Positions 15,067-23,389 of a stretch of 39,372 nucleotides of DNA are shown in pieces. The stretch's first letter is position 1. Every line of letters begins with the position of its first letter. The translations under genes were made by a program, and so were the position numbers. This DNA comes from Actinomadura_C sp036008685 (GTDB lineage: Bacteria > Actinomycetota > Actinomycetes > Streptosporangiales > Streptosporangiaceae), in contig DASYNF010000228.1 of NCBI GenBank assembly GCA_036008685.1, forward strand, positions 1-39,372, given 5' to 3'. Under the pieces are notes generated by a model, which searched no databases, had not been told where the DNA came from, and saw only the letters and a list, made by a program, of their open reading frames with translations.

Positions 15067-16968
15067 TTACTGATCGGCGAAAGGGGGACTTTCCCCCGGC
15101 ATCGGCGCAAGTGTCCCTTCGGCCACCCCGTCGGCCAGGAGCTGTGCCATCTCCGCGCCCATGACCGCGGTGGACCGTAGCGCCGACTCGAACTCCGCCA
15201 TGCGCCGGAACGCGTCGCCGTAACGGCGCTGTTCCTCCAGCGGCAGCCGGGGCACCTGCGCGCGCCGGACGTCCGCCCGGCCGGCACCCCCGGTCGACTG
15301 GACGGTCGCCGACCGTACGTTGGCGGAACTGCGCAGCACTCCTGCCACGAAGTGCGGGTCGAGCCGCTCCGGATCGACCCGTAGCAGCGAGAGCTGGGGG
15401 CCGAGCAGAGCATCGCCGGCCTCCACGACTCGTGCCGCGAAGCGCCGGGCGGCCACGGCGACCACGATGTCGCCGGCCCGCGTGGTGATCCAGTCGGCAT
15501 CGCCCGGCCGTACCCTGCCCGAGGCGGGACGGCCCTCGCTGACGTCTTCAGCGGTGAGCAACGGCTGCCCGCCGTCGCCGGCGTCCTCGATCTCCCTGCG
15601 CAGCGGCGCCTGGCGGATCGTGAGGTGCCCGATCCGGGCGAGTTCGGCGACCGCAATGGACTGGGAGTCCCTTCGGTCCGCCGATGGGCGGACGGCCGGC
15701 ACCAGCTCGCCGAACTTCCCGAGCACTACGGCCAGCCGGTCGCTGGTGTCAGTGAACCGTTCGGCCGTCGGCTCGGTCCTGGCGGTGGACAGATGGCGAG
15801 CGGGGGTCAGATCCACCTCCTCGTCGAGGAGATCGATGACCGGCACGGCCCGGCTGACTCCCGGTTCGTCGTGATCGGGATCATTTCCGTTCGTCCGCCA
15901 GGTCGTGACGATCGTCTCCGGATCGACGCCGTCGATCATGAGGACGGTGGCCGGGACGCCTCCCTCGGGACGCTGCAACAACCAGAGATGGTGGGTCGCG
16001 GAGAGCGCGATGACGGCGCGGAGCGCTCCCCTGCGCAACAGCTGGGCCCGGATCCGGCGACCGGATCGGCGACCGGCCGCGACGGCGGGCATCAGGACCA
16101 CCGCTCGTCCCTCCGGCGCCAGGTGGGTGAGAGCGTGCTGGACCCACGCCAACTCCGGCTCCAGACGCGGCGGGAGTCCGTACTCCCAGCGCGGGTCCGC
16201 GGTCAGCTCCTCATGACCCCAGGCTCGTTCATGGAAGGGCGGGTCGCACAGCACTGCGTCGGCAAGGATGCCGGGGAAGGCGTCGCCGCGCAGCGAGTCT
16301 CCCGTCCGGATGGTGGCGTCACCGCTCCGCAGGGCCAGCCGGATCTCGGCCAGGCGGGTCGCGTCGGCGGCGGCATCCTGGCCGAGCAGCCGCCGTGGGG
16401 CGGCGCTGTTCTCCGAGACGGCGAGGAGCAGTTCACCGGTGCCGCAGGCCGGATCGAGGATGGTCCTGGCATCGCCCGCCAGCGCGGCCATCAGACCCGC
16501 GATCTCAGGTGGGGTCGCCGCGGCCCGGCGGGCCTGGGTCTCCCTGTAGCGGCCGAACAGGAACTCGAAGACCTGGGTCGTCTCTCGCTCGGCGGTCAGT
16601 TCGACGACCGCTTCGCCCGCTCCCGTCTTCGCCAGCGCGCCCCGCCGCCGGGCCTGGACCGCTCCGGCCGCCTGGCACTCCAGCAGCAGATCCCCCGCGT
16701 CCCCGAGCACCTCGGCCAGCCGCAGGTCGTCTCCCGCTTCGGCCCTCAGTTCCTGCCAGGCCCGTTCCTGCAGGGGAAGTTCCTGGAGCTTTCCCTCGTG
16801 GCGAAGCCACGCCTCGATCTCGGAGAGGGCGAACAGCGGGCTGGTCGGCGTCCCGCCCACCGGCTGTGGGAAGTCAGGGTAGCGGCGACGCCAGTTGCTC
16901 ACCGCCGCCCGGCCGACGCCGGCCAGCCGGGCGATGTCCGCCGCGCTCACAGTTGCCTCGTCCTGCAC
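15067..16968 (-). CDS. N6-adenine DNA methyltransferase with N-terminal HTH and specificity-like C-terminus
   Basis: 633 residues. The N-terminal 50 residues form a helix-turn-helix (ADIARLAGVGRAAVSNWRRR). The methyltransferase core has the SAM motif DPACGTGELL (about residue 175) and the catalytic motif CDPPFHERAWG (about 245). The last 200 residues (ISH-like text such as LTIRQAPLRREI, GDIVVAVAARRF, VPRLPLEEQ) resemble a type I specificity target-recognition half. Modification and recognition therefore seem to be in one chain, and no restriction subunit is adjacent. The catalytic motif reads DPPF instead of the common NPPF. This is seen in functional amino-methyltransferases too. I prefer the GTG at 16968 (GAGGGGA upstream) over the GTG at 16983. 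A Ser/Thr kinase gene follows on the same strand. Confidence 0.88.
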   Translation of the reverse strand: MQDEATVSAADIARLAGVGRAAVSNWRRRYPDFPQPVGGTPTSPLFALSEIEAWLRHEGKLQELPLQERAWQELRAEAGDDLRLAEVLGDAGDLLLECQAAGAVQARRRGALAKTGAGEAVVELTAERETTQVFEFLFGRYRETQARRAAATPPEIAGLMAALAGDARTILDPACGTGELLLAVSENSAAPRRLLGQDAAADATRLAEIRLALRSGDATIRTGDSLRGDAFPGILADAVLCDPPFHERAWGHEELTADPRWEYGLPPRLEPELAWVQHALTHLAPEGRAVVLMPAVAAGRRSGRRIRAQLLRRGALRAVIALSATHHLWLLQRPEGGVPATVLMIDGVDPETIVTTWRTNGNDPDHDEPGVSRAVPVIDLLDEEVDLTPARHLSTARTEPTAERFTDTSDRLAVVLGKFGELVPAVRPSADRRDSQSIAVAELARIGHLTIRQAPLRREIEDAGDGGQPLLTAEDVSEGRPASGRVRPGDADWITTRAGDIVVAVAARRFAARVVEAGDALLGPQLSLLRVDPERLDPHFVAGVLRSSANVRSATVQSTGGAGRADVRRAQVPRLPLEEQRRYGDAFRRMAEFESALRSTAVMGAEMAQLLADGVAEGTLAPMPGESPPFADQ

Positions 16969-17162
16969 GGTCCGTCCCCTCACGGTCTCATGCGTGACCC
17001 GGCGCCCCGTTTGATGACCGGAATCTTACAGCCGTGACGCCGAACGAACACAGCTTTATCGGTTGTTAATTCGATTCACATCTGCTTCTCTTGGGAAGCT
17101 TCGAAACAGCACGCTCATTCGTGGGCTTGATCCACTACAGCCGACCCTCTGGAGACCCCGAG

Positions 17163-17882
17163 ATGAACACCTCCGTCGACTACCGCCTCCGGATGGGCGC
17201 CGCCCTCGGCGTGGCCGGCCTGATCGCTTTCACTGCCACCGGCTGCGGAGGCGGCGCCACCACGGCCGGATCCGGGGCCTCGCCCACCACCTCCACGGCG
17301 AAAGTGCTGAAGGGGGGCAAGCTGCGATCCCTGCTGCTGCCCGTCAGCGCCATGCCGAAGGGCTTTCAGCTGAGCGCCGACGGGGTGCGGAACACCGGCG
17401 ACGCCGTCGCGCCCTCCTCCAGCACCCCCGTGGCGCCCGGCAAGGTCTGCGGGATGCTCCGACAGACCTCATGGACCCGGGTCTCGGGGATCGGCAACGC
17501 GACCTTCGCACAGAACGACTTCATGGACGCCGGCCACACCAACCAGTTCGCCCAGGAAATCGACACCTTCCACGGCGATGACGCGCAGAAGGTGATGTCC
17601 GGGCTGCGGAAGGCGTTCGCCCGCTGCGCGACCTTCACCGACAAGGCGGACGGTATGACAGCCAAGGTCAAGCTCGTGAGATCCGCACTGCCCGGAGCGG
17701 GCGACGAGGGTATCAAGGCGGTCCAGACCTCTCCGGCCTGGGAAGGCGGCATGACCATGGTCGCCATCAGGGTGGGCAATACCATCGTGACCGCCTTCTA
17801 CAGCTCCAGCCACGCGGACAAGGGAGCGGCGGGGGTAGGGATGGCCAAGAAGATCGCGAAGAACGTCCAATCCGCAAGCTGA
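17163..17882 (+). CDS. Secreted lipoprotein of unknown function (PknH-sensor-like)
   Basis: 239 residues from the ATG at 17163, with GGAGA 8 bp upstream. A signal peptide runs to a lipobox-like ATGC (FTATGCGGG), giving a lipid-anchored mature protein. A Ser/Thr-rich linker follows, then a domain beginning LRSLLLPVSAMPKGFQLS with three further Cys. The general pattern (SLLLP-x-x-MP-x-G near the start, then amphipathic beta/alpha segments with paired Cys) recalls the extracellular PknH-type sensor domain of actinobacteria. I regard that as suggestive only. It is divergent from the methyltransferase gene and may be independently transcribed. Confidence 0.8.
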   Translation: MNTSVDYRLRMGAALGVAGLIAFTATGCGGGATTAGSGASPTTSTAKVLKGGKLRSLLLPVSAMPKGFQLSADGVRNTGDAVAPSSSTPVAPGKVCGMLRQTSWTRVSGIGNATFAQNDFMDAGHTNQFAQEIDTFHGDDAQKVMSGLRKAFARCATFTDKADGMTAKVKLVRSALPGAGDEGIKAVQTSPAWEGGMTMVAIRVGNTIVTAFYSSSHADKGAAGVGMAKKIAKNVQSAS

Positions 17883-17924
17883 CCGTGCGGCCGCAGCCGC
17901 TCTCCCCCACCGGTGCTCTCGTTC

Positions 17925-17967
17925 GTGCTCCCGTTGCCCCCGCCCACGCGGGAAGCAGCGGGAGCAC
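17925..17967. terminator. Hairpin between convergent genes
   Basis: GTGCTCCCG (17925-17933) is perfectly complementary to CGGGAGCAC (17959-17967), with three more near-pairing bases inside. It begins 43 bp after the lipoprotein stop and lies 122 bp before the convergent beta-helix gene's 3' end. No U-run follows, as is usual for high-GC actinobacterial terminators. Confidence 0.5.
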
Positions 17968-18089
17968 CGCGGAGGCGCCGCCGAGCACGTCCGGTCCTGG
18001 TCGCTCTGGCGAAGACACCGCCGATACCAAGCCCGCCTCAGCCACTACAAAAGGCGCGGCTACCCACTCACGTGAGTGCCGTTGCAGGA

Positions 18090-19340
18090 CTAGTCATTGT
18101 CCTCGCAGAGGCCAGGCGGTGTGCTCGTCTTACCCTCGTTTTTCTTCCAGATGTTGGCGGTGCCGGCGGTGCCACCCCCCGTGGTGTCGTCGTGGCAGTC
18201 GTAACCGGTGTTGTGCTCCGGCTCGTTGTCCTTGATCAGGTTGTTGGCGTTGCCGGGCGTCTCGATCCGGATGCCGTCGCGCCCGTTCTTCTTCGCATCG
18301 TTGTCTTCGATCACAGAGCTCGTGAGCGAGGTGGGATTGGCGACGATCCCGTCCTCGACCATGTCCTCGATCTTGTTGCGAGCGACCGTCAGCCCCGTGG
18401 CCGGGGCTCCTCCGGTGCACTGCGCGCAGAACCGGATCCCCCGCCGGGCGTCCTCGATCTTGTTGCGCGAGACCACCATGTCCGTTGTGTCGCCCCCGAC
18501 GAAGATGGCCGAGGCCGTGCCGTCGCCGTTGACCTCGTTGCGGGTGATCGTTGAGTCATGGGAGCCGGTGAGAGACGCGAAAGTCTCGCTGTCGCGCGAC
18601 GTGTTGCGGGAGATGCGCACATCCTCGACGATGCCGAACATCACGATGTCCGCAGCCTCAGTGGCCGGCGGGACGTGGACCGTCTTGTAGAACTCGTTCT
18701 CGCTGATCCTTACGTTCCTGACCCCCTGGTTGGAGAAGATGGCGTCGCCTCCCGGGGCCGCGGCGTTCTGGCGGAAGCAGTTCTCCGTCACGGCGGTGCG
18801 CGAGGCGCCATCGGCATGGAGATGGATCCCGAACCCGTTCAGAAGGAGGGTGTTCTCCCTGAGGGTGTGCCCCGCCGTCGAGGGATCCGTCTGGATCCCC
18901 GTGTCCGCATCGGTGATGACGAAGCGCTGGATGGTCACGCTCTCGGCCGTGACGTTGAACCCGATCCCGGAGAGCGGCCCTGGAGGATCGACGATCGTGT
19001 CCCGGGTCGGGTCGGGGGACAACCCCTCTGTTTTGAAGCACTTTCCGAGCGTGGTGTTGAACCCCCGAAGCGTGATCGACTTGTTCACCTGGACGGATTC
19101 GGTGTAGGTCCCCGGGCACACCACGACCGTGTCCCCCGCCGCAGCGGCTGCCACCGCGGCCCCGATGGTCGTATAGCCGGCCTTGTCGCAACTCCTGCCG
19201 GGCGATACCGGTGTCGATTCGTTGACGTTCACCCAACGGACCGTCTGCGCCGTGGCCGGTGAGGCTGTCAGTGCCGCCACGCTGGTGATCACAGCCAGAA
19301 CCACTACAGATGCCAACGTCGCTCGATTACTTGAAATCAC
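18090..19340 (-). CDS. Secreted right-handed beta-helix protein (pectate-lyase/NosD-like fold)
   Basis: 416 residues. A signal peptide (about residues 1-32, ending in SPATAQ) directs export. The body is a parallel beta-helix. It starts with the typical entry DKAGYTTIGAAVAAAAAGDTVVVCPGTYTE. Repeated turns of 22-25 residues follow with the N-x-[IVL] ladder (ISENEF, ISRNTSRD, ITRNEVNG, VSRNKIED, VARNKIED, IEDNDAKKNG, IKDNEPEHN). Such proteins are polysaccharide lyases, epimerases or passive surface proteins. I see no catalytic signature that decides between these. I chose the GTG at 19340 because AGGAG stands 5 bp before it. A TTG one codon earlier has poor spacing. Several Cys (PGRSC, GKCF, ENC, CAQC) suggest disulfides. 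Confidence 0.85.
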   Translation of the reverse strand: MISSNRATLASVVVLAVITSVAALTASPATAQTVRWVNVNESTPVSPGRSCDKAGYTTIGAAVAAAAAGDTVVVCPGTYTESVQVNKSITLRGFNTTLGKCFKTEGLSPDPTRDTIVDPPGPLSGIGFNVTAESVTIQRFVITDADTGIQTDPSTAGHTLRENTLLLNGFGIHLHADGASRTAVTENCFRQNAAAPGGDAIFSNQGVRNVRISENEFYKTVHVPPATEAADIVMFGIVEDVRISRNTSRDSETFASLTGSHDSTITRNEVNGDGTASAIFVGGDTTDMVVSRNKIEDARRGIRFCAQCTGGAPATGLTVARNKIEDMVEDGIVANPTSLTSSVIEDNDAKKNGRDGIRIETPGNANNLIKDNEPEHNTGYDCHDDTTGGGTAGTANIWKKNEGKTSTPPGLCEDND

Positions 19341-20026
19341 CAATTCTCCTCACATCCGAACAGGACACATCCGGCAAGGTCCGTCGAAACTGCAGCACAT
19401 GACCACCGCGACAAAGAGCAGTTGTCGGGTCACAGGCCGGGCGAACAGCCTGGTTCAGCAAGCGGCGGTTCCTGTGTCAGCGATCACGTAGTCACCCGAA
19501 GCCCCGCTCAGGTAACTCTCCAGATCAGAGCCGATCTCCGTTCTATCCGGCACTCGTCATCTTTGACACGGCGGATCGTTCCTTTGCCTGACAGTTGATC
19601 GATTCATAAAGACTGGATGACGGAACCCCTTCATCCGTGCGCCGACCAGAAGGCCAACAGCGATCTCCGTTAACGGCCAGCTCCGCAAGGTGCGCCCATC
19701 ACCATTCCCCGTCGATAATCGGTCGTGCGGCGCCAAAACGACGAATATGGTGGCTGAACTGGGCATCCGCAGGGTCGAACCGCCCTGCGGTACTCGCTGA
19801 TCAGCCCAGTGACGGATCGTCGACGATGGATCCGGGGCGCCCCGGAGGGCTCTTTCGCGAGTATGACGAGGTCGGGTGGGCGACCCCATGAGTTCCGACC
19901 CTCATAGGGCCGCCGCGGCAGACGAGGCGTTTTCGCGCGTACGCCGCTTGCTTTCCGTGCTGTGCTGATGGCTGTCGCTGATGGATGGCCGAGACCCCGG
20001 CGAAATCGGCGTCGGGGTTCGGACGC
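19341..20026. other. Gene-free stretch of about 690 bp
   Basis: This lies between the 5' end of the beta-helix gene and the 3' end of the GH30 gene. It holds a few short open frames on both strands (for example minus 19557-19889), with no motif or composition I would accept as a gene. Base composition is visibly lower in GC around 19550-19760 than in flanking genes. It may carry the beta-helix promoter plus decayed sequence. Confidence 0.4.
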
Positions 20027-21559
20027 TCAGCGGGCGAGGGTGAACGTGGCCACGGCACCGGCGGGGAGGGTGTAGGAGAACGGGTGCGCGCCGGCCCGTA
20101 CGGTGAATCGCTGTGAGCCGGCACCCCAGTCGTCGTTCACCGCGATCAGTGTGGTGGTTCCGTCGACGTTGCGGAATGCCACGGTGGCGATGTTCCCGGC
20201 CACGGAGGAGTCGATGCGCACCGCGCCGGGCCTGACGAATTCGCTGGCGTGGCCGAGTACGTAGTATTCGGCGGTCGGGGTCGCCTTGCCCGTCGTGGGG
20301 TCGACCGTCATAACGCCGATGCAGGTGTCACAGCCCCCGTTGTGGGGTCCGCCGGCGGGGTCGAGGGCGAGGTTCCAGGTGATCACGGTATTCGCCCAGT
20401 GCCGCATTCCCCAGACAGTGAGTTGACGCGTCTGCCAGTGCAGTGTGTCGGAAAATGTCGTGGCCGGGTTCTGTGACCGACTGCCCGAGCATTCGGTGAT
20501 GTAGATGTCCTTGGTGGGATAGGCCTCGTGCAGCTGTGACTGTCGCTCGGGGTCTCCGGAGTAGCAGTGAAAGGCGGTCCCGGCAAGATAGGTCCGCGCC
20601 TTGGCGTTGTCGAGCAGGGACTTGGCGTACTCCGGGTTGGCCGGGTCGCCGGGCGGCCCGACGTCATTGGGGTGGAGCGACCAGTTGTGGTCGTAGCCCA
20701 GGATCTTCGTCCGCAGACCTGCCTTGTGGAAGGCGGAGCCGACCGCGACGGCCAGTCGGGCCTCTTCGGGATCTCGCAGGTCGGCCCCCGGATAGCCGCT
20801 GGGGTTGCGATTATGCGGTTCGTTCTGCAGGGTCACCGCGTCGATGGGAACACCCGCCTGGCGGTATGCCTTCACGAACCTGACGAAGTACTGGGCATAA
20901 GTGCTGTAGATGCGTGGATCGTCTATCAGCCGCCCACCGACCAGCGATCCGTTGGTCTTCATCCACGCGGGAGGGCTCCACGGCGTAGCCAGGATCTTCA
21001 GCCGCGGGTTGATGGCCAGTGCCTGGCGCAACAGTGGCAGGATTTCGGCGCGGTCGTGCGCGATGGAGAAGCGCGCGAGGCGATAGTCGGTCTGGCCTGC
21101 CGCGACGTCGTCATAGGTGTAGTGCGGGCCCACGACGAAGTCCGATGCGCCCATCGGCTGCCGCAGGTAGCTCAGCCCCAGCCCATGCCGCGGATCGAAG
21201 AGTTCCCTCATGATCGCGTCGCGGTGCGGTGAGCGCGCGATGAGATGTGCTGACGAGTCGGTGAGTGAGGCGCCGAAGCCCTCGGCCGTCTGGTAGGTCT
21301 TCGCCGGGTCGACCGTGATCGTCGGGAGGGTTCCGTCGGGGGCGCCGATCAGGTCGTCGCGCCGGGCCAGCAGGTTCTTCTGGTCACCGGTCGTCAGCCA
21401 CGCGTGTACCGCGTCTCCCCCCGGCCGCGTCGCCGTGGATTCGGCGGGCGACACCGCTGAGCGTGGTGAGCTCCCCGATGACATCGCCGTGCCCGGCCAG
21501 ACTCCGATCAGCGAGGCCATCGTGGCGGCTGTGGCCACAACGGTACGTCTGGTTCTCAT
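20027..21559 (-). CDS. Secreted GH30 glycoside hydrolase (glucosylceramidase-like)
   Basis: 510 residues with a signal peptide (Arg-rich start, hydrophobic core, Ser/Pro-rich mature start). The catalytic barrel contains AEGFGASLTDSSAHLI, LRQPMGASDF, ILATPWSPPAWMK, the acid/base Glu in TLQNEPHN, FHCYSGDP and the nucleophile Glu in YITECSGS. A C-terminal beta-sandwich ends the protein (FRNVDGTTTLIAVND). This is the normal GH30 layout and size. Family members cleave beta-glucosyl, beta-1,6-glucan or xylosyl linkages, and the sequence does not settle which. GGGAGG precedes the ATG by about 8 bp. It is a single gene. Confidence 0.92.
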   Translation of the reverse strand: MRTRRTVVATAATMASLIGVWPGTAMSSGSSPRSAVSPAESTATRPGGDAVHAWLTTGDQKNLLARRDDLIGAPDGTLPTITVDPAKTYQTAEGFGASLTDSSAHLIARSPHRDAIMRELFDPRHGLGLSYLRQPMGASDFVVGPHYTYDDVAAGQTDYRLARFSIAHDRAEILPLLRQALAINPRLKILATPWSPPAWMKTNGSLVGGRLIDDPRIYSTYAQYFVRFVKAYRQAGVPIDAVTLQNEPHNRNPSGYPGADLRDPEEARLAVAVGSAFHKAGLRTKILGYDHNWSLHPNDVGPPGDPANPEYAKSLLDNAKARTYLAGTAFHCYSGDPERQSQLHEAYPTKDIYITECSGSRSQNPATTFSDTLHWQTRQLTVWGMRHWANTVITWNLALDPAGGPHNGGCDTCIGVMTVDPTTGKATPTAEYYVLGHASEFVRPGAVRIDSSVAGNIATVAFRNVDGTTTLIAVNDDWGAGSQRFTVRAGAHPFSYTLPAGAVATFTLAR

Positions 21560-21611
21560 CCGTCAGGCCTCCCGTTCAAGCTTGACCAAATAGTTCCGTA
21601 TGTCGGGAACC

Positions 21612-21631
21612 ATGATCTATGACTTGATCAT
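21612..21631. promoter_or_regulatory. Inverted repeat ATGATC-N8-GATCAT upstream of GH30 gene
   Basis: A perfect six-base inverted repeat with an eight-base spacer lies 53-72 bp upstream of the GH30 start, in AT-richer DNA. A second palindrome, TCAAGCTTGA, lies at 21576-21585. The position suits an operator for a sugar-responsive repressor, but no matching regulator gene is adjacent. Confidence 0.35.
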
Positions 21632-21649
21632 TGCGCGCCAGGATCCGGG

Positions 21650-21944
21650 ACGACCAGCGGAGCGGCCGGCCTGCTGGCCCTGGGGCTGTTCAACCCCGAC
21701 GGCTTCATCGCCACCCGCAACGTGGACCATTTCCGGCACACCGGCAAGGCCGATCTCTCCTACCTGTCCGACCTGTTCGCCGACACGGCCCCCGCTCTGG
21801 ACCGCCTCCCCGAGCCACAGCGTTCCTGCACCTTGCGCCACCTCGCCGAGCCTCTCGAGCACGGCGACTCGTGGACCGGCTTCAATCTCTCCGGGGCGCG
21901 AGCCCGGACCTTGCTCCAGAGTCACCCGGTGAGGCGGTCGACGA
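21650..21944 (+). pseudogene. Duplicated 3' fragment of the DUF4153-like gene
   Basis: Nearly 300 bases match 11180-11471 with roughly nine in ten bases identical. Shared protein segments include GAAGLLALGL-type text, the NPDGFIATRNVDHFRHTG segment and GDSWTGFNLS. Only the last quarter of the gene is present: no start, no membrane helices, no ribosome-binding site. Changes include F for S after SDL and altered bases near the end. The frame runs past the position of the normal stop into unrelated sequence. It lies 90 bp upstream of, and divergent from, the GH30 gene. Confidence 0.8.
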
Positions 21945-22065
21945 GCAGTCCGCACCGCTGCACGGCTACATCGGCGGCACCGGCAACGTCGAGTTCGCCG
22001 ACGTCACCATGGAACTCATCCGCATCGACGGCAAGCGGGCGCTCCTCAGATTCCGGCCACGGTGA
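21945..22065 (+). pseudogene. C-terminal tail of an unidentified protein, fused after the duplicated fragment
   Basis: Directly after the homology to the DUF4153-like gene ends, another frame reads GEAVDEQSAPLHGYIGGTG, then NVEFADVTMELIRIDGKRAL and a basic end, stopping at 22063-22065. Its composition is protein-like, but there is no start and I do not recognise the family. I infer a second gene remnant at a recombination joint. Confidence 0.35.
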
Positions 22066-22119
22066 GACTAGGACGATGTCTCAGCGGTGAGGGTTCTGGC
22101 CCATCACCGGCCGGTGCCC

Positions 22120-22959
22120 TCATCGCTCGTGCGTCGCCGGGGTGATGTCTCCCGTCGGGGGCCGTTCGTCGAGTAGCCGCAGGTCGGACTCGGCGATCGT
22201 GGCGCTGACCAGCAGCTCTGTGATCAGGTTGTGGTTCAGTGTGTTGCCCAGCGGCGGTGGCACCTCCTCTTCCAAGAGTCCGTGCACCTGGGAGCTGAGC
22301 CGCTTGCGCACCTTGGTGACGATGTGGGCGGCGCGTCTCCAGGTCCACGACTGCTCCGGCCGCAGGTGGCTGAGTTCGTCGGCGATCTGAGCCCAGGTCA
22401 GCGGCTGCGGCTGGGGCTGGGGTTCCTGCCGGAGGTACCGCTGGCTGAGGCACACGAGCACCAGGCGCTCGGCCGTGCTCAGTTCCCATCCGCCCGGGCT
22501 GGACGTGTCGACCTCGTACCGGTCTTCCGGGCTCGGCGGTGGCGTTTTCGCGGCGATCCGTACTTCGAGCAGGTGCTCCTGTTTCGGGGCGACGATGAAC
22601 AGCGGCGTGTAGGTCACCGGCAGCTCCGCCCGGTGTCCACCGAGCACCAGCCGCGACCCGGGGAATCGGATGGCGAGTTTGCCGACGTTGTGCAGAACCC
22701 ATCGGGAACCCTCATAGGTGATGTATCCGTGCCGCCGGCTGACGTGCGGATCGTTCGCACCGACGCAGACGTGGACATCCGGCTCGCAACGCCCGAACAC
22801 CAGATCGAACCCGGCGTCCGGCAGGACGCTCATCCCGCCGTTCACCCCCCGGACGAAGAGCGTGCCCGGCTGAGCCGGAGGAAGTCCGTGGGCCAGGCTT
22901 CCGACCTCCTTCGACAAGATGTCGACCTTGCTCAAGGGGCTCGGCATCGCCATCGTCAT
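22120..22959 (-). CDS. FHA domain protein with C-terminal winged-helix-like region
   Basis: 279 residues. After a short leader, the FHA fold (about residues 30-125) is marked by LVFGR, PHVSRRHGYI, RWVLHNVGKL and IRFPGSRL. These are the conserved Gly-Arg, Ser-x-x-His and Asn-containing turns that bind phosphothreonine. From about residue 165 a second domain reads LSTAERLVLVCLSQRYL, LTWAQIADELSHL and RRAAHIVTKVRKRL. That is a helix-turn-helix pattern like the C-terminal DNA-binding part of activator-type regulators. GAGAGGAC precedes the ATG. The gene is divergent, across 430 bp, from the sensor/NTPase operon. It could read kinase output and regulate that operon. The Hanks-type kinase in this window at 13483-15009 is a possible source of the phosphate. 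Confidence 0.85.
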   Translation of the reverse strand: MTMAMPSPLSKVDILSKEVGSLAHGLPPAQPGTLFVRGVNGGMSVLPDAGFDLVFGRCEPDVHVCVGANDPHVSRRHGYITYEGSRWVLHNVGKLAIRFPGSRLVLGGHRAELPVTYTPLFIVAPKQEHLLEVRIAAKTPPPSPEDRYEVDTSSPGGWELSTAERLVLVCLSQRYLRQEPQPQPQPLTWAQIADELSHLRPEQSWTWRRAAHIVTKVRKRLSSQVHGLLEEEVPPPLGNTLNHNLITELLVSATIAESDLRLLDERPPTGDITPATHER

Positions 22960-23389
22960 GATTTGTCCTCTCTCCGCACGCCTTCGAAATTACGCTAATC
23001 GTCGGCTCTCGGGAGGGGTCCCCGGATGTCCGGCCGTACGCCCACGGCACGGTCGATCAGTTCATCCCGTTGGGCCTCCCGTACTGGTTTGCCGGTGGCG
23101 GCGAACCGACCTTCAGCCGCGGATCGTTCTTGGCTTTCCGCCGGCGTTAGTCCCTCATGCTCGGGACCGGTCCCGGCCAGGGCTGACACAGTCACTGCCA
23201 AAGACGGCACGATGTCACCGAGGAAGGATGGGAGCGGGGATGCGGACCGCTTGAAGATCACAAAGAGCTGGTAATCAGCGCCGGCAATGACTGACTCCGC
23301 TTCCGTATCCGCAACACGGTACGTCGAGTTTATTTCGCGGCCGGCTGAAGGGATATCCGTTCGGCCCCCGATCCTCGAGGAGGAGTTCA
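22960..23389. other. Divergent regulatory region between FHA-HTH gene and sensor/NTPase operon
   Basis: This 430-bp region lies between two divergent starts. It is long for a promoter region in this genome and lower in GC than the window average. A minus-strand frame of about 130 codons (22995-23390, TTG start) has semi-plausible composition. Its start coincides with the opposite gene's start, it has no ribosome-binding site and its third-position GC is low, so I do not call it. No clear operator repeat was seen. Confidence 0.4.

Noticed and set aside
13483..16968. Call as a Pgl/BREX phage-exclusion locus
   Set aside because: Only a kinase and an N6 methyltransferase are present; the methyltransferase is about half the size of PglX, and PglY/PglZ are missing.
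19557..19889. Minus-strand frame in the 19.3-20.0 kb gap
   Set aside because: No recognisable motif, mixed composition, no ribosome-binding site.
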